This document shows, piece by piece, positions 63,934 through 64,000 of a stretch of DNA of 64,000 nucleotides (the first letter of the stretch is position 1; each line of letters begins with the position of its first letter). Below the pieces are notes generated by a model, which saw nothing but the letters and a program-made list of their open reading frames with translations, had not been told where the DNA came from and searched no databases. The stretch comes from Ophiocordyceps camponoti-saundersi (nom. inval.) (taxonomy: Eukaryota; Ascomycota; Sordariomycetes; Hypocreales; Ophiocordycipitaceae): positions 129,194-193,193 of the forward strand of contig PDHQ01000049.1 of NCBI GenBank assembly GCA_003339415.1. Reading direction: 5' to 3'. The position numbers and the translations under genes are program-made.

Positions 63934-64000
<67 letters not shown>
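62840..64000. mobile_element. Unidentified repeat family H, copy 2
   Basis: It aligns with 25,770-27,030. On the plus strand about 62,843-63,110 is nearly open (KDRIVAYLTLYYKLTAYKK, NCGDFNKAFNYKAI). On the minus strand 63,630-63,190 is nearly open: a Glu/Lys-rich stretch, then LAESDNNSLKDKLIEIRNII, then a Lys/Gln-rich tail. Both frames are preserved in copy 1 with stops in the same places, which argues for two genuine, convergent coding segments. Continues beyond the window. Confidence 0.55.
63936..64000 (+). repeat. (AAT)n microsatellite at window end
   Basis: At least 65 bp of pure AAT triplets running off the end. It occupies the same place relative to family H as the short AAT array at about 26,900-26,930 in copy 1. 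Confidence 0.95.

Larger units (their letters stand above)
34055..64000. other. RIP-saturated AT-rich domain, right arm
   Basis: Same CA/TG depletion as the left arm. The first 1.8 kb (34,055-35,900) keeps more TG and CA (for example ATGT near 34,485, 34,595 and 34,972) than the rest, so RIP is less complete beside the gene. Confidence 0.9.

Overview
The window is nuclear DNA of a filamentous ascomycete. A single intact, intron-rich gene lies on an island of normal base composition (about 28,715-34,054). On both sides is about 58 kb of AT-rich, transposon-derived DNA in which CpA and TpG dinucleotides are almost absent while CpG is kept. That is the signature of repeat-induced point mutation (RIP). 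Because CA and TG are gone, ATG starts, His, Gln, Cys and Trp codons are largely erased and Gln/Trp codons have become TAA/TAG, so no transposon gene is open. Elements were therefore recognised from paired LTRs, target-site duplications (TSDs) and ghost protein motifs.

Left arm (1-28,700): Ty3/Gypsy element A enters from outside the window and ends at 7,692. Its 3' LTR is split by a 1.78-kb gag-only LTR element (S1, 5,861-7,636). Older sequence (7,693-9,720, continuing at 17,393 and 20,175) is interrupted by complete Gypsy element E (9,721-17,392, minus strand, TSD AAGAG) and by S2 (18,400-20,174, TSD ATAAG). A Copia-type pol ghost follows (about 20,730-24,600), then an unidentified family H copy and low-complexity DNA up to the island.

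Island: the only functional gene is a RAV1 orthologue on the minus strand. It encodes the RAVE/rabconnectin-3 subunit that drives V-ATPase assembly. I reconstruct eight exons encoding 1,319 aa, with an upstream ORF whose stop overlaps the start codon.

Right arm (34,055-64,000): an hAT-like terminus abuts the promoter. Then come truncated S4, complete Gypsy B (37,126-43,610, minus, TSD TTAAA), S3 (43,966-45,728), Gypsy C (46,544-53,452, plus), older sequence, Gypsy fragment D (about 56,180-58,013) cut by a hAT transposon (from 58,014), and a second family H copy ending in an AAT microsatellite.

Most notable result: Gypsy elements A, B, C and D all carry a ghost gene on the strand opposite to pol, between pol and the 3' LTR. 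Its reading frame is the same in all four copies, and A and B keep identical spacing over 651 bases despite RIP. The unrelated Gypsy E also has an antisense low-complexity ORF in the equivalent place. I do not recognise either protein.
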